Origin: Plantibacter flavus | GTDB lineage: Bacteria; Actinomycetota; Actinomycetes; Actinomycetales; Microbacteriaceae | NCBI RefSeq assembly: GCF_002024505.1 | Contig: NZ_CP019402.1 | Coordinates: 2,480,001 to 2,544,000 of the forward strand | Reading direction: 5' to 3' | DNA length: 64,000 nt | Shown: piece by piece, positions 43,604 to 52,626 of the stretch | How the letters are laid out: every line of letters starts with the position of its first letter | How positions within the stretch are numbered: position 1 is the stretch's first letter | The notes under the pieces: generated by a model | What the model saw: the letters and a program-made list of their open reading frames with translations, nothing else | Told to the model about the DNA's origin: nothing | Databases searched by the model: none | Program-made: the position numbers and the translations under genes

Positions 43604-45211
43604 TCACATCCTGAAGAGGCCGAAGCCGGGTTCCGGCAGTGGCGCGCGGGAGCACACCTCGAGCGCGAGTCCGAGGACCGTGCGGGTCCGGGCGGGATCG
43701 ATGATGCCGTCGTCCCAGAGCCGCGCGGTCGAGTAGTACGGATTGCCCTGCTCCTCGAAGTCGGCGAGGATCGGCGCCCGGAAGTCATCCTCAGCCTGGG
43801 CGGTCCACGCCTCACCTCGGGCCTCGAGCTGGTCGCGCTTGACGGTCGCGAGGACACTCGCCGCCTGCTGTCCCCCCATGACGGAGATGCGCGCGCCCGG
43901 CCACATCCAGAGGAAGCGGGGGTCGTAGGCCCGGCCGCACATGGAGTAGTTGCCGGCGCCGAACGAACCGCCGATCACGACCGTCAGCTTCGGCACCCGG
44001 GTGGTCGCGACCGCGGTGACCATCTTCGCGCCGTGCTTGGCGATGCCTCCGGCCTCGGCGTCACTGCCGACCATGAAGCCCGAGATGTTCTGGAGGAACA
44101 GCAACGGGATGCCGCGCTGGTCGGCGAGCTCGATGAAGTGGGCGCCCTTCAGGGCCGACTCGCTGAAGAGGACGCCGTTGTTCGCGATGATGCCGACGGG
44201 GTGCCCGTGCAGCCTCGCGAACCCGGTCACGAGGGTGTCGCCGTACTCCCGCTTGAACTCCGAGAAGTCGCTGCCGTCGACGAGCCGCGCGATCACCTCA
44301 CGGACGTCGTAGGCCGTCTGCAGCTCCGCCGGGACGACGCCGTACAGCTCCGCCTCCGGGACGACCGGCGGCACGCTCGGATGCACCTCCCACGCGCGCG
44401 AGTGGGGCGCCGGCAGCGTCGCGACCGCATCCCGGAGGATGTCGAGCGCGTGCGCGTCGTCGTCGGCGAGATGGTCGGTGACCCCCGACACCCGGGCGTG
44501 GAGGTCGCCGCCGCCGAGCTGCTCCGGCGTCACGACCTCGCCGATCGCGGCCTTCACGAGGGGTGGACCGCCCAGGAAGATCGTGCCCTGACCGCGCACG
44601 ATGACGTTCTCGTCGCTCATGGCGGGGACGTACGCGCCGCCGGCGGTGCAGGACCCGAGCACGGCGGCGAGTTGCGGGATGCCGGCCGCCGACATCCTGG
44701 CCTGGTTGAAGAAGATCCGGCCGAAGTGGTCCCGATCGGGGAAGACCTCGTCCTGCGTCGGGAGGTTCGCTCCCCCGGAGTCGACGAGGTACAGGCAGGG
44801 CAGCCGGTTCGCGGCCGCGATCTCCTGGGCCCGGAGGTGCTTCTTCACCGTCATCGGGAAGTACGAGCCACCCTTCGCGGTCGCGTCGTTCGACACGACG
44901 AGCACGTGTCGTCCGTGGACGAGGCCGATCCCGGCGATGACCCCGGCGCCGGGGGTCGCGTCGTCGTACATGCCGTGCGCGGCCAGGGGCGCGATCTCCA
45001 GGAAGGGGCTCCCCTCATCGAGCACGCGGTCGACCCGATCGCGTGGCAGCAGCTTCCCCCGGGCGACGTGCCGCACCCGCGACGCTTCCGGTCCGCCCTT
45101 GGCCGCGGTCGCCATCGTCTGCTCGAGCACCGTCACGAGCGCCCGCTGCGCAGCCTCCTGCTCGCGGAATCGGGCTGAGGTGGGATCGGCACCGCTCGTG
45201 AGGGTGGGCAC
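43604..45211 (-). CDS. accD1: Acyl-CoA carboxylase beta subunit (carboxyltransferase)
   Basis: Carboxyltransferase of 535 residues, the length of 3-methylcrotonyl-CoA carboxylase beta subunits. The two crotonase-like halves each carry an oxyanion loop: [14 protein letters not shown] in the first, and [26 protein letters not shown] in the second, the latter highly characteristic of MCC. The GTG start at 45211 is preferred because AGGAG lies five bases before it. An ATG at 45244 would extend into the operator palindromes. First gene of the accD1-accA1-fadE-maoC-citE run. Confidence 0.94.
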   Translation of the reverse strand: MPTLTSGADPTSARFREQEAAQRALVTVLEQTMATAAKGGPEASRVRHVARGKLLPRDRVDRVLDEGSPFLEIAPLAAHGMYDDATPGAGVIAGIGLVHGRHVLVVSNDATAKGGSYFPMTVKKHLRAQEIAAANRLPCLYLVDSGGANLPTQDEVFPDRDHFGRIFFNQARMSAAGIPQLAAVLGSCTAGGAYVPAMSDENVIVRGQGTIFLGGPPLVKAAIGEVVTPEQLGGGDLHARVSGVTDHLADDDAHALDILRDAVATLPAPHSRAWEVHPSVPPVVPEAELYGVVPAELQTAYDVREVIARLVDGSDFSEFKREYGDTLVTGFARLHGHPVGIIANNGVLFSESALKGAHFIELADQRGIPLLFLQNISGFMVGSDAEAGGIAKHGAKMVTAVATTRVPKLTVVIGGSFGAGNYSMCGRAYDPRFLWMWPGARISVMGGQQAASVLATVKRDQLEARGEAWTAQAEDDFRAPILADFEEQGNPYYSTARLWDDGIIDPARTRTVLGLALEVCSRAPLPEPGFGLFRM

Positions 45212-45243
45212 TCGGGCTCCTGTCGTCGTCGACCGTGAGTGCA

Positions 45244-45267
45244 TTCAGTTACTCATCACTCACTGAA
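45244..45267. promoter_or_regulatory. Operator-like inverted repeat 1, accD1 side
   Basis: TTCAGT and ACTGAA arms separated by 12 bases, 32 bp before the accD1 start. It shares CAGT and ACTGAA elements with the second palindrome. Candidate TetR site. Confidence 0.45.
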
Positions 45268-45277
45268 AGAGAGGTTA

Positions 45278-45291
45278 CAGTTCATTAACTG
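45278..45291. promoter_or_regulatory. Operator-like palindrome 2, tetR side
   Basis: Perfect CAGTT-CATT-AACTG in an AT-rich patch 25 bp before the tetR ATG. Position and symmetry suit binding by the adjacent TetR protein to both divergent promoters. Confidence 0.5.
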
Positions 45292-45316
45292 AAAAAGTCC
45301 ACCCCGAGGAGATCCG

Positions 45317-45949
45317 ATGACCGGTCGTGACACACCGTCCCCGAACCCACCGCACCTCGGGCGCTCGGAGGCGAAAGCGGCACGTCGCTCGGCCCTCCTG
45401 CGGTCAGCGGCCGGACTGTTCGCCGAGCGCGGCTTCGCCGGGGTGTCGATGGAGGACCTCGGAACGGCCGTCGGCATGAGCGGGCCCGCCGTCTACCGCC
45501 ACTTCCCGAGCAAGCAGGCCGTCCTCGCAGCACTCCTCGTCGGCGTCAGTCAGGATCTGCTGGACGGCGGGACCCGCGAGGTCGAGCAGGCTCCGGACAG
45601 CGATCGGGCGCTGCGTTCGCTGGTCACCTTCCACGTGGCCTTCGCCCTCGACGACCCCGACGTGATCCGCATCCAGGACCACGACCTCGACAGCCTGGCA
45701 CCGGACGACCGCCGCACGGTCCGCACCCTGCAGCGGCGGTACGTCGAGCGGTGGGTGGACGTCCTCACGACGCTGCATCCCACGATCCCCACGGCGGAAC
45801 TGCGGGTCCGCGCGCTCGCGGGTTTCGGACTGATCAACTCCACGTCCCACAGCACCTCCCGCGGCAGGAACGAGGCCGGGACAACCGGCCGCGAGGCGGT
45901 GCGCTCGACGCTCGAGCGGATGGCACTGGCCGCCCTGCTCGCCGAGTGA
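45317..45949 (+). CDS. TetR/AcrR-family transcriptional regulator
   Basis: Repressor of 210 residues. The N-terminal helix-turn-helix is at about residues 24-67 (LLRSAAGLFAERGFAGVSMEDLGTAVGMSGPAVYRHFPSK-type pattern). The rest is a helical ligand domain with a buried His/Asp pair (RIQDHDLDSL). It is divergent from accD1 with shared palindromes between, so it most likely represses the degradation operon and itself until an acyl-CoA ligand binds. In M. tuberculosis a TetR gene (Rv2506) borders the same cluster. AGGAG lies five bases before the ATG. Confidence 0.9.
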   Translation: MTGRDTPSPNPPHLGRSEAKAARRSALLRSAAGLFAERGFAGVSMEDLGTAVGMSGPAVYRHFPSKQAVLAALLVGVSQDLLDGGTREVEQAPDSDRALRSLVTFHVAFALDDPDVIRIQDHDLDSLAPDDRRTVRTLQRRYVERWVDVLTTLHPTIPTAELRVRALAGFGLINSTSHSTSRGRNEAGTTGREAVRSTLERMALAALLAE

Positions 45950-45964
45950 GGATGCGGGACGGGT

Positions 45965-46342
45965 TTAGTCGACGAGCACGGACAGGACGTTCCCCGCTGG
46001 ATCGGTGAACCAGGCGATGTCCGGGCCGTTCCCGCGCATGATCCCCTTCGCGTCCGTCGGCAGGACGTCGTCGGGGTAGAGCTTCGTCACCACACCGCGC
46101 GCCTGCAGCTCGTCGACCGCCGTGTCGATGTCGTCGACCACGAGGTTCAGCACGGTGAACGAGGCCGGCGTGTGGTCCGGCTTGCCGTAGACGAGCACCG
46201 ACCCGCCGGCGGGCAGCGCCACGTCCAGGAATCCCATGGCGTTGTCGGTGACCGTGAGACCGAGGACGTCCCGGTAGAACGTCCTCGCCGCGTCGATGTC
46301 GTCGACCGAGAACCCGCTGAAGACATCCGTGTACGTGACCAT
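45965..46342 (-). CDS. VOC-family (glyoxalase-like) protein
   Basis: A 125-residue vicinal-oxygen-chelate fold protein made of two beta-alpha-beta3 units: FSGFSVDDIDAARTFYRDVLGLTV first, then LVVDDIDTAVDELQARGV and AWFTDPAGNVLSVL second. The latter carries the usual terminal metal or substrate strand. Not enough residues are conserved to name a reaction. A lactoylglutathione-lyase label would be unsupported. It is convergent with tetR (15-bp gap) and stands between it and bkdC. A GAGGGAG ribosome site precedes the ATG. Confidence 0.82.
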   Translation of the reverse strand: MVTYTDVFSGFSVDDIDAARTFYRDVLGLTVTDNAMGFLDVALPAGGSVLVYGKPDHTPASFTVLNLVVDDIDTAVDELQARGVVTKLYPDDVLPTDAKGIMRGNGPDIAWFTDPAGNVLSVLVD

Positions 46343-46460
46343 GAGCCGCTCCCTCGCTGATTCCCGATGCGTACACGATGCACGATGCCACGTCGCGGTC
46401 GTCGCGTCCAGGCCCGAACGGCCGCCGGGGCGGGTGAGCGCGAGGGCCTGGACTCGACGA

Positions 46461-47828
46461 TCACACCATCGTCAGGACCATCGCCGGATCCGACAGCATC
46501 GTCCCGAGGTCGACGAGGAACCGGGACCCCTGCTCTCCGTCGATGAGTCGATGGTCGAACGACAGCGACAGCGTCACGACGTGTCGCAGCGCGACCTGCC
46601 CCTCGAATTCCCACGGCCGGCGACGGACGGCACCGAGCGCGATGATCGCCGCCTCACCGGGATTGAGGATGGGCGTCCCCGCGTCGACGCCGAAGACGCC
46701 GACGTTGGAGATCGTGATCGTCCCCCCTCGCAGTTCCGCCGGAGCGGTGCGTCCCTCGCGGGCCGTGCGGACGAGGTCCGCCACGGCGTCCGCGAGTTCG
46801 AACAGGCTGAGCTCCTCCGCCCGTGCGATGTTCGGGACGAGGAGTCCCCGCGGCGTCGCTGCGGCGATCCCGAGTCCGACGTGCCCGTACTCGACGATCT
46901 CCCCGGCAGCCTCGTCCCAGCTCGCGTTGACCGCGGGGGTGCGTCTCACGGCGATGCACACCGCCTTGGCGAGGACGGTCAGGATGTTGACCCGGTGGTC
47001 CCCGGTCCGAGGCGAGCGGGCGAGCGCGTCCAGCAGCGACATCGTCGGCGTCACGTCGACCGTCAGGAACTCCGTCACGTGGGGAGCCGTGAACGCACTG
47101 CTCACCATCGCCTCGGCGGTGCGGCGCCTGACCCCCGTGATCGGCCGACGCACCGACCCGTCGGCCGCCGTGGCCGCCGTGGCCGGCGTCGCTGGGGTCC
47201 CGGCCGGCGCCGCTCCCGCTCCGCGAGCACGCTCCGGCAGCTGCCCACTCGGGCCGGTCGCAGCGCGCTCGACCTCCTCACGCGCGATCCGACCACCGAC
47301 GCCGGTGCCGACGAGCGTTCCGAGGTCGACGCCGAGATCACGGGCGAGTCGCCGGACCGGTGGTGTCGCGCGAGGCCGGGAACGCTCCGGCACCGGGGCG
47401 GTGTGCGCCGGTACGGTGTGCGCCGGGGCAGGTGTGTCATCGTCGCCGGACCGCGCACGGCGCCGTGGCCGTTCACCGCTCGCCGTGCGAGGGCCGTAGC
47501 CGACGAGGACCGGCTCGCGGTCCGCCGCCCCACTCGGGCGGTCGACCTCCGCCCTGTCAGCCTCAAGGACCGACGGGGACGGAGCGGTCTCCCCATCGGG
47601 CGCGAAATCGACGAGCGCCTCGCCGACGAGGACCGTCGTCCCCGGTTCGACGTGGAGCCTCGTGACCACGCCGGCGGTCGGCGCGGGCAGTTCGACGAGC
47701 GCCTTCGCGGTCTCGACCTCGGCGATCACCTGGTTGAGCTCGACGTGGTCGCCGACGGCGACGCGCCAGGACACGAGTTCGCTCTCGGTCAGACCTTCAC
47801 CGAGATCGGGCAGGGAGAACCGCTTCAT
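46461..47828 (-). CDS. bkdC: Branched-chain 2-oxoacid dehydrogenase E2 (dihydrolipoyl acyltransferase)
   Basis: Core acyltransferase of the BCKDH complex, 455 residues. One lipoyl domain (residues 1-80) with lipoyl-Lys42 in VETAKALVELP, a Pro/Ala-rich linker, a peripheral-subunit-binding domain (about 155-190, PPVRRLARDLGVDL), a second linker, and the catalytic domain ending with His426 and Asp430 in SFDHRLIDGEQG. The ATG overlaps the bkdB stop. The long open frame upstream runs against the bkdA and bkdB genes and is not coding. No E3 (lipoamide dehydrogenase) gene is in the window. Confidence 0.94.
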   Translation of the reverse strand: MKRFSLPDLGEGLTESELVSWRVAVGDHVELNQVIAEVETAKALVELPAPTAGVVTRLHVEPGTTVLVGEALVDFAPDGETAPSPSVLEADRAEVDRPSGAADREPVLVGYGPRTASGERPRRRARSGDDDTPAPAHTVPAHTAPVPERSRPRATPPVRRLARDLGVDLGTLVGTGVGGRIAREEVERAATGPSGQLPERARGAGAAPAGTPATPATAATAADGSVRRPITGVRRRTAEAMVSSAFTAPHVTEFLTVDVTPTMSLLDALARSPRTGDHRVNILTVLAKAVCIAVRRTPAVNASWDEAAGEIVEYGHVGLGIAAATPRGLLVPNIARAEELSLFELADAVADLVRTAREGRTAPAELRGGTITISNVGVFGVDAGTPILNPGEAAIIALGAVRRRPWEFEGQVALRHVVTLSLSFDHRLIDGEQGSRFLVDLGTMLSDPAMVLTMV

Positions 47829-48871
47829 CGCCGTCCCTCCCCACCGGTCACAGGCCGGGCCTCGGCCCTGCCCGCGGCCGAGGCGGAGGACCGACGCCCC
47901 AGTGCGCGATCGACCCCGTCCAGGATCCGGTCGAGGTCCGGCAGGAAATGGTCCTCGAGCGCCGACGCGGGATAGGGCGTGTCGAACCCCGTCACCCGCA
48001 CCGGGGCCTCTTCGAGGAGGTCGAAGCAGCGTTCGGTGATCGAGGCCGCCAACTCGGCGCCGATCCCTCCGGAACGCTGCGCCTCGTGCGTGATGACGAG
48101 TCGCCCGGTCTTCTCGACCGAGGCGGCGATCGCGTCGACGTCGAGAGGTGCGAGGGATCGGAGGTCGATCACCTCCAGGTCGACACCCTCGTCGGCCGCG
48201 GCCTCCGCAGCCTCGAGCGCCGTCTGGACGAGCGGACCGTAGGCGACCAACGTCGCGTCCGTGCCGGCGCGAACCGTCCGCGCACGGGTGAACGCGAGCG
48301 GATCGGCTGGGAGGTCGTCGAGCACCTCGCCCTTCGTCCAGTACCGCCGCTTCGGTTCGAAGAACAGCACCGGGTCGTCGCACGCGATCGCCTGACGGAT
48401 CATCGTGTGCGCGTCCTGGGGGTCGGAGCACGTCACCACGCGCAGTCCCGCCGTGTGCGCGAAGTACGCCTCCGGGGACTCGGAGTGGTGCTCGACGGCG
48501 CCGATGCCCCCGCCGTACGGCACGCGGATGGTGACCGGCATGCGGACGGCCCCCTTCGTCCGGTAATGCAGCTTCGCCAACTGCGCGACGATCTGGTCGA
48601 AGCCCGGATAGATGAACCCGTCGAACTGGATCTCGCACACCGGGCGGAAGCCTCGGAACGCCAGACCGATCGCCGCTCCGATGATCGCGGACTCCGCCAG
48701 CGGCATGTCGACGACGCGATCGGCACCGAACTCCGCCTGGAGGCCGTCGGTCACCCGGAACACCCCACCGAGTCGGCCGATGTCCTCGCCGAGCAGCAGG
48801 ACCCGGTCGTCGTCGGCGAGGGCGTGGTGCAGTCCGGCGTTGATCGCCTTGCTGAGGGTGAGCATGGTCAT
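47825..48871 (-). CDS. bkdB: Branched-chain 2-oxoacid dehydrogenase E1 beta
   Basis: Beta half of the E1 decarboxylase, 348 residues. Conserved transketolase-like pyrimidine domain with VLLLGEDIGRLGGVFRVTDGL, MPLAESAIIGAAIGLAFRGFRPVCEIQF and the GGGIGAVEHHSESPEAYF loop, then a C-terminal domain with VIDLRSLAPLDVDAI and EAQRSGGIGAELAA. The His-His in EHHSE is the expected active-site pair. It overlaps bkdA upstream (ATGA) and bkdC downstream by four bases each. Confidence 0.95.
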   Translation of the reverse strand: MTMLTLSKAINAGLHHALADDDRVLLLGEDIGRLGGVFRVTDGLQAEFGADRVVDMPLAESAIIGAAIGLAFRGFRPVCEIQFDGFIYPGFDQIVAQLAKLHYRTKGAVRMPVTIRVPYGGGIGAVEHHSESPEAYFAHTAGLRVVTCSDPQDAHTMIRQAIACDDPVLFFEPKRRYWTKGEVLDDLPADPLAFTRARTVRAGTDATLVAYGPLVQTALEAAEAAADEGVDLEVIDLRSLAPLDVDAIAASVEKTGRLVITHEAQRSGGIGAELAASITERCFDLLEEAPVRVTGFDTPYPASALEDHFLPDLDRILDGVDRALGRRSSASAAGRAEARPVTGGEGRR

Positions 48872-50022
48872 CGGGCACCACCGTCGAACATCGCGAGGTA
48901 CGAGCGGTACTCCTCGCGTTGCCGTTCGAGCCCGGGATGGGCGGTGGCGTAGACCTCGTCGAAGAGTGAGAGCGGGTCAGGGGCAGGCAAGGCGAGGCAC
49001 CCCGCACGGACCCGGGCGGCCGCGGCGTCGGCGACGGACGCGACGTGGGCTCGGGCGGTCTCGTCGAGGGCCCCCTCGGACTCCAGCAGACGCTCGAGCC
49101 GGGCGATCGGATCCTTCGCACGCCACGACACGACCTCGCTCTCGTCCCGGTACCGCGTCGGATCGTCCGAGGTGGTGTGCGGCCCCATGCGGTAGGTGAC
49201 GGCCTCGATGAAGGTCGGCCCACCACCGGACCGTGCGCGGTCGACGGCGATCCGCATCGCCGCCGTCACGGCGAGCACGTCGTTGCCGTCGACCCGCATG
49301 CTCGGCACCCCGAAGCCCGGTGCCCGGTCCGCGATCGGGCGCTGAGCCTGCAGCCCGACGGGCTCGGAGATCGCGTACTGGTTGTTCTGGCAGAAGAAGA
49401 CCACGGGTGCCTGGAAACTCGCGGCCAGCACCAGCGCCTCGTTCACGTCGCCCTGACTCGTCGCCCCATCGCCGAAGTAGGCCACGGCCACCGCGTCGGA
49501 CCCGTCGCGCTGACAGCCCATCGCGTAGCCCGTCGCATGGAGCGTCTGGGCACCGATGATGACCGCCGGCGTCGCCATGCCGACCGCGAACGGGTCCCAG
49601 CCCGACAGCGCGGTCCCCCGCCACATCGCCATCAGTTGGTCGAGTTCGACGCCACGGCAGTACGCCACGGCCTGTTCGCGGTAGCTCGTGAAGACGAAGT
49701 CCCCGCGCCGCAGGACCCGCGCCGACCCCACCTGGGCGGCCTCCTGCCCGAGCGACGGCGGCCACAGACCGATCTCGCCCTGCCGTTGCAAGGCGGTCGC
49801 CTCCGTGTCGATGCGTCGCGTGACGACCATATCCTCGTAGAGCGCGAGCAGCTCGGCGTGACCGAGGTCGGCGACGAAGAGGTCGTAGAGGGCGTCCTCC
49901 TGGCGGACGCCGTCCGGATCGAGGAGCTGGACGCACCCGTGGTCGACCGGGACCGGTTCGCGTGCATCACCGCCCCGCTCGTCGGAATCCTGCGGGAATT
50001 GGGTGTGAGTCTCCATCGACAC
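48868..50022 (-). CDS. bkdA: Branched-chain 2-oxoacid dehydrogenase E1 alpha
   Basis: Thiamine-diphosphate-binding half of E1, 384 residues. ThDP/Mg motif is GDG...NN: Gly184-Asp-Gly186 in YFGDGATSQGDVNE through Asn213-Asn214 in FFCQNNQ. The phosphorylation-loop equivalent is YRMGPHTTSDDPTRYR. It decarboxylates 2-oxoisocaproate, 2-oxoisovalerate and 2-oxo-3-methylvalerate. GTG 50022 is given and ATG 50016 is equally possible; no clear ribosome site. First gene of the bkdABC operon, 137 bp behind the pnp terminator. Confidence 0.94.
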   Translation of the reverse strand: MSMETHTQFPQDSDERGGDAREPVPVDHGCVQLLDPDGVRQEDALYDLFVADLGHAELLALYEDMVVTRRIDTEATALQRQGEIGLWPPSLGQEAAQVGSARVLRRGDFVFTSYREQAVAYCRGVELDQLMAMWRGTALSGWDPFAVGMATPAVIIGAQTLHATGYAMGCQRDGSDAVAVAYFGDGATSQGDVNEALVLAASFQAPVVFFCQNNQYAISEPVGLQAQRPIADRAPGFGVPSMRVDGNDVLAVTAAMRIAVDRARSGGGPTFIEAVTYRMGPHTTSDDPTRYRDESEVVSWRAKDPIARLERLLESEGALDETARAHVASVADAAAARVRAGCLALPAPDPLSLFDEVYATAHPGLERQREEYRSYLAMFDGGAR

Positions 50023-50334
50023 GATGCACGCCGCCTTGAGTTCGGTGACCTCACGGCGGTGCCTCGTGAGCGATGCCGTGCCCTCGCGTCGTCGCGAGGT
50101 GGTCCGAGGCTACGCCGGATCACCCTGGCGCTCAACCGTCGACACTCCGCGCAACGGCGAACGCCCGCCCCGCAGAGGCGGGACGGGCGTTCGGATGCAG
50201 CCTGCGGCTTAGCCTTCGGCCGGGGCCTGCTCTGGAGTCCCCTCCCGAGCAAACGACCGTTCGACCGAGATCTAGCCTTCGGCCGGGGCCTGCTCTGGAG
50301 TCCCCTCCCGAGCAAACGACCGTTCGACCGAGAT
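50023..50334. other. pnp-bkdA intergenic region
   Basis: 312 bp between the bkdA start and the pnp stop codon. From the pnp side it holds two 63-bp tandem repeats (to 50212) and a terminator (50159-50192). Then follow about 135 bp before bkdA with a CACCGCCGTGAGGTCACCG stretch and no clear promoter hexamers. Confidence 0.6.
50159..50192 (-). terminator. Terminator behind pnp and its tandem repeats
   Basis: A 15-bp stem (arms 50159-50173 and 50178-50192, one G-T pair) with an AGAG/CTCT loop. It sits about 20 bp beyond the last repeat. Confidence 0.75.
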
Positions 50335-50337
50335 CTA
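50212..50337 (-). repeat. Two perfect 63-bp tandem copies at the pnp 3' end
   Basis: Copies at 50212-50274 and 50275-50337 are identical. Read on the minus strand, pnp stops with TAG (50337-50335). The next 60 bases code in frame for ISVERS...APAEG and end in TAG (50274-50272). The same 60 bases follow again and end in TAA (50211-50209). The repeat end GCCCCGGCCGAAGGCTA matches the pnp coding end GCCCCGGCCGAGGGCTA at all but one base, so the array may have grown from the gene's own terminus. Confidence 0.9.
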
Positions 50338-52626
50338 GCCCTCGGCCGGGGCCTCAGGGCCCTCGCTGGCAGCGTCGCTGCCGTGCGTGTCGGCCTCATC
50401 GGCGACGACCGGAGCGAGCGAGAGCTTGCCGCGGTCGTCGATCTTCGTGATCTCGACGAGGATCTTCTGGCCGACGCCGAGCACGTCTTCGACGTTCTCC
50501 ACACGCTTGCCACCGGCGAGCTTGCGGACCTCGGAGATGTGCAGCAGGCCGTCCTTGCCCGGGAGCAGCGAGACGAACGCACCGAACGCGGCGATCTTGA
50601 CGACGGTTCCGAGGAACTGCTCGCCGACCTCCGGGTTGGTGGGGTTCGCGATCGCGTTGACCTGGGCACGAGCGGCCTCGGCCGACGGGCCGTCGACGGC
50701 GCCGATGTAGACGGTGCCGTCCTCCTCGATGGAGATGTCGGCGCCGGTCTCGTCCTGGATCGAGTTGATCGTCTTGCCCTTCGGGCCGATCAGCTCGCCG
50801 ATCTTGTCGACGGGGATCTGGACGCTGATGACGCGAGGCGCGGTCGGCGCCATCTCGTCGGGAGCGTCGATCGCCGCGTTCAGCACGGAGAGGATCGTCG
50901 TGCGGGCGTCCTTGGCCTGCTGGAGCGCACCGGTCAGGACCGAAGTCGGGATGCCGTCGAGCTTCGTGTCGAGCTGGATTGCCGTGACGAACTCGGAGGT
51001 ACCGGCGACCTTGAAGTCCATGTCACCCAGGGCGTCTTCGGCGCCGAGGATATCGGTGAGCGCCGCGTAGCGGGTCTCACCGTCGACGACGTCGGAGATG
51101 AGGCCCATGGCGATACCGGCGACGGGTGCGCGGAGCGGCACACCGGCGTTCAGCAGCGACAGGGTCGAGGCGCAGACGGAACCCATCGAGGTCGAACCGT
51201 TGGACCCGAGGGCCTCGGAGACCTGACGGATCGCGTAGGGGAACTCCTCACGGCTCGGCAGCACCGGCACGAGAGCGCGCTCGGCGAGGAAGCCGTGCCC
51301 GATCTCGCGACGCTTCGGCGAACCGACCCGGCCGGTCTCACCGGTCGAGTAGGGCGGGAAGTTGTAGTGGTGCAGGTAGCGCTTCTTCGTGACGGGCGAC
51401 AGCGAGTCGATCTGCTGCTCCATCTTGAGCATGTTCAGCGTGGTGACACCCAGGATCTGGGTCTCACCGCGCTGGAAGATCGCGGAACCGTGGACGCGCG
51501 GGATGACCTGCACCTCCGCGTCGAGCGGACGGATGTCGGTCAGGCCACGGCCGTCGATGCGGATGCCCTCGCGGAGGACACGGCCGCGCATGACGACCTT
51601 CGAGACGGACTTGTACGCCGCCGAGAACTGCGTGAGCACCTCGGCGTCGAGCGAACCGGCCTCGACGCGCTCGGTGATCTCCGCCTTGACGCGGTCCTTG
51701 AGGGCGTCGTCGGCGTTCTGGCGCTCGATCTTGTCGGCGATCTGGTAGACGTTCACCAGTTCGTCGTGCGCGAGACCGGCGACGGTGTCGTAGGTCTCCT
51801 GCGTGTACGGGAGGAACACGGGGTAGGCCGCGATCTCCTTGGCCGCTTGAGCGGCGAGTTCGCTCTGCGCCTTGACGAGCTGCTTGAGGAACGGCTTGGA
51901 GGCCTCGAGACCGGCCGCGACGACCGCCTCGTCGGGCTTCGTGGCGCCGCCCTTGATGAGGTTCCAGCTGTTCTCGGTGGCCTCGGCCTCGACCATCATG
52001 ATCGCGACGTCTTCGTTGCCGTTGGCGTCGGTCACGATGCGACCGGCGACGATGATGTCGAAGACGGCCTCCTCGAGCTGGTCGACCTTCGGGAAGGCGA
52101 CCCACTGGTCGGCCTCGCCGGCCTGCCCGGGGATCAGCGCGAGACGGACGGCGCCGATCGGACCGGAGAACGGCAGACCCGAGATCTGGGTGGACATCGA
52201 CGCCGCGTTGATCGCGAGGGCGTCGTAGAACTCACCCGGAGCGATCGAGAGGACGGTGATGACGATCTGGACCTCGTTGCGGAGGCCGGTGACGAACGAC
52301 GGGCGCAGCGGCCGGTCGATGAGGCGGCAGACGAGGATCGCCTCGGTCGAGGGGCGGCCCTCACGACGGAAGAACGAACCGGGGATCTTGCCGGCGGCGT
52401 AGGAGCGCTCCTCGACGTCCACCGTGAGGGGGAAGAAGTCGAAGTTGTCCTTGGGGTGCTTTCCGGCCGAGGTGGCCGAGAGGAGCATGGTCTCCTCGTC
52501 GAGGTACGCGGCGATCGCGCCCTGGGCCTGCTGCGCGAGGCGGCCGGCTTCGAACCGGACCGTGCGCTTGCCGAACTTGCCGTTGTCGAGAACGGCCTCG
52601 GCGAACTTGATTTCTGGACCTTCCAC
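50335..52626 (-). CDS. pnp: Polyribonucleotide nucleotidyltransferase
   Basis: Phosphorolytic 3'-5' exoribonuclease (PNPase), 763 residues, with the whole domain set: two RNase PH domains (about 15-230 and 340-560) with the all-alpha domain between, KH (about 595-655, [18 protein letters not shown]) and S1 (about 662-732, [27 protein letters not shown]). The catalytic phosphate site [13 protein letters not shown] and [15 protein letters not shown] are present. The GTG start at 52626 has AGGAGA five bases before it. The frame is open further upstream but lacks family similarity. The Ala/Glu-rich end EGPEAPAEG is followed by in-frame tandem repeats with stops. Confidence 0.96.
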   Translation of the reverse strand: MEGPEIKFAEAVLDNGKFGKRTVRFEAGRLAQQAQGAIAAYLDEETMLLSATSAGKHPKDNFDFFPLTVDVEERSYAAGKIPGSFFRREGRPSTEAILVCRLIDRPLRPSFVTGLRNEVQIVITVLSIAPGEFYDALAINAASMSTQISGLPFSGPIGAVRLALIPGQAGEADQWVAFPKVDQLEEAVFDIIVAGRIVTDANGNEDVAIMMVEAEATENSWNLIKGGATKPDEAVVAAGLEASKPFLKQLVKAQSELAAQAAKEIAAYPVFLPYTQETYDTVAGLAHDELVNVYQIADKIERQNADDALKDRVKAEITERVEAGSLDAEVLTQFSAAYKSVSKVVMRGRVLREGIRIDGRGLTDIRPLDAEVQVIPRVHGSAIFQRGETQILGVTTLNMLKMEQQIDSLSPVTKKRYLHHYNFPPYSTGETGRVGSPKRREIGHGFLAERALVPVLPSREEFPYAIRQVSEALGSNGSTSMGSVCASTLSLLNAGVPLRAPVAGIAMGLISDVVDGETRYAALTDILGAEDALGDMDFKVAGTSEFVTAIQLDTKLDGIPTSVLTGALQQAKDARTTILSVLNAAIDAPDEMAPTAPRVISVQIPVDKIGELIGPKGKTINSIQDETGADISIEEDGTVYIGAVDGPSAEAARAQVNAIANPTNPEVGEQFLGTVVKIAAFGAFVSLLPGKDGLLHISEVRKLAGGKRVENVEDVLGVGQKILVEITKIDDRGKLSLAPVVADEADTHGSDAASEGPEAPAEG

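Noticed and set aside
47829..49226. Extension of bkdC upstream
   Set aside because: The frame runs against bkdB and bkdA, which are clearly the coding frames; the lipoyl domain begins at 47828.
50160..50340. CRISPR array or attachment site at the pnp tandem repeats
   Set aside because: Only two directly abutting copies with no spacers and no integrase nearby; best read as a tandem duplication.
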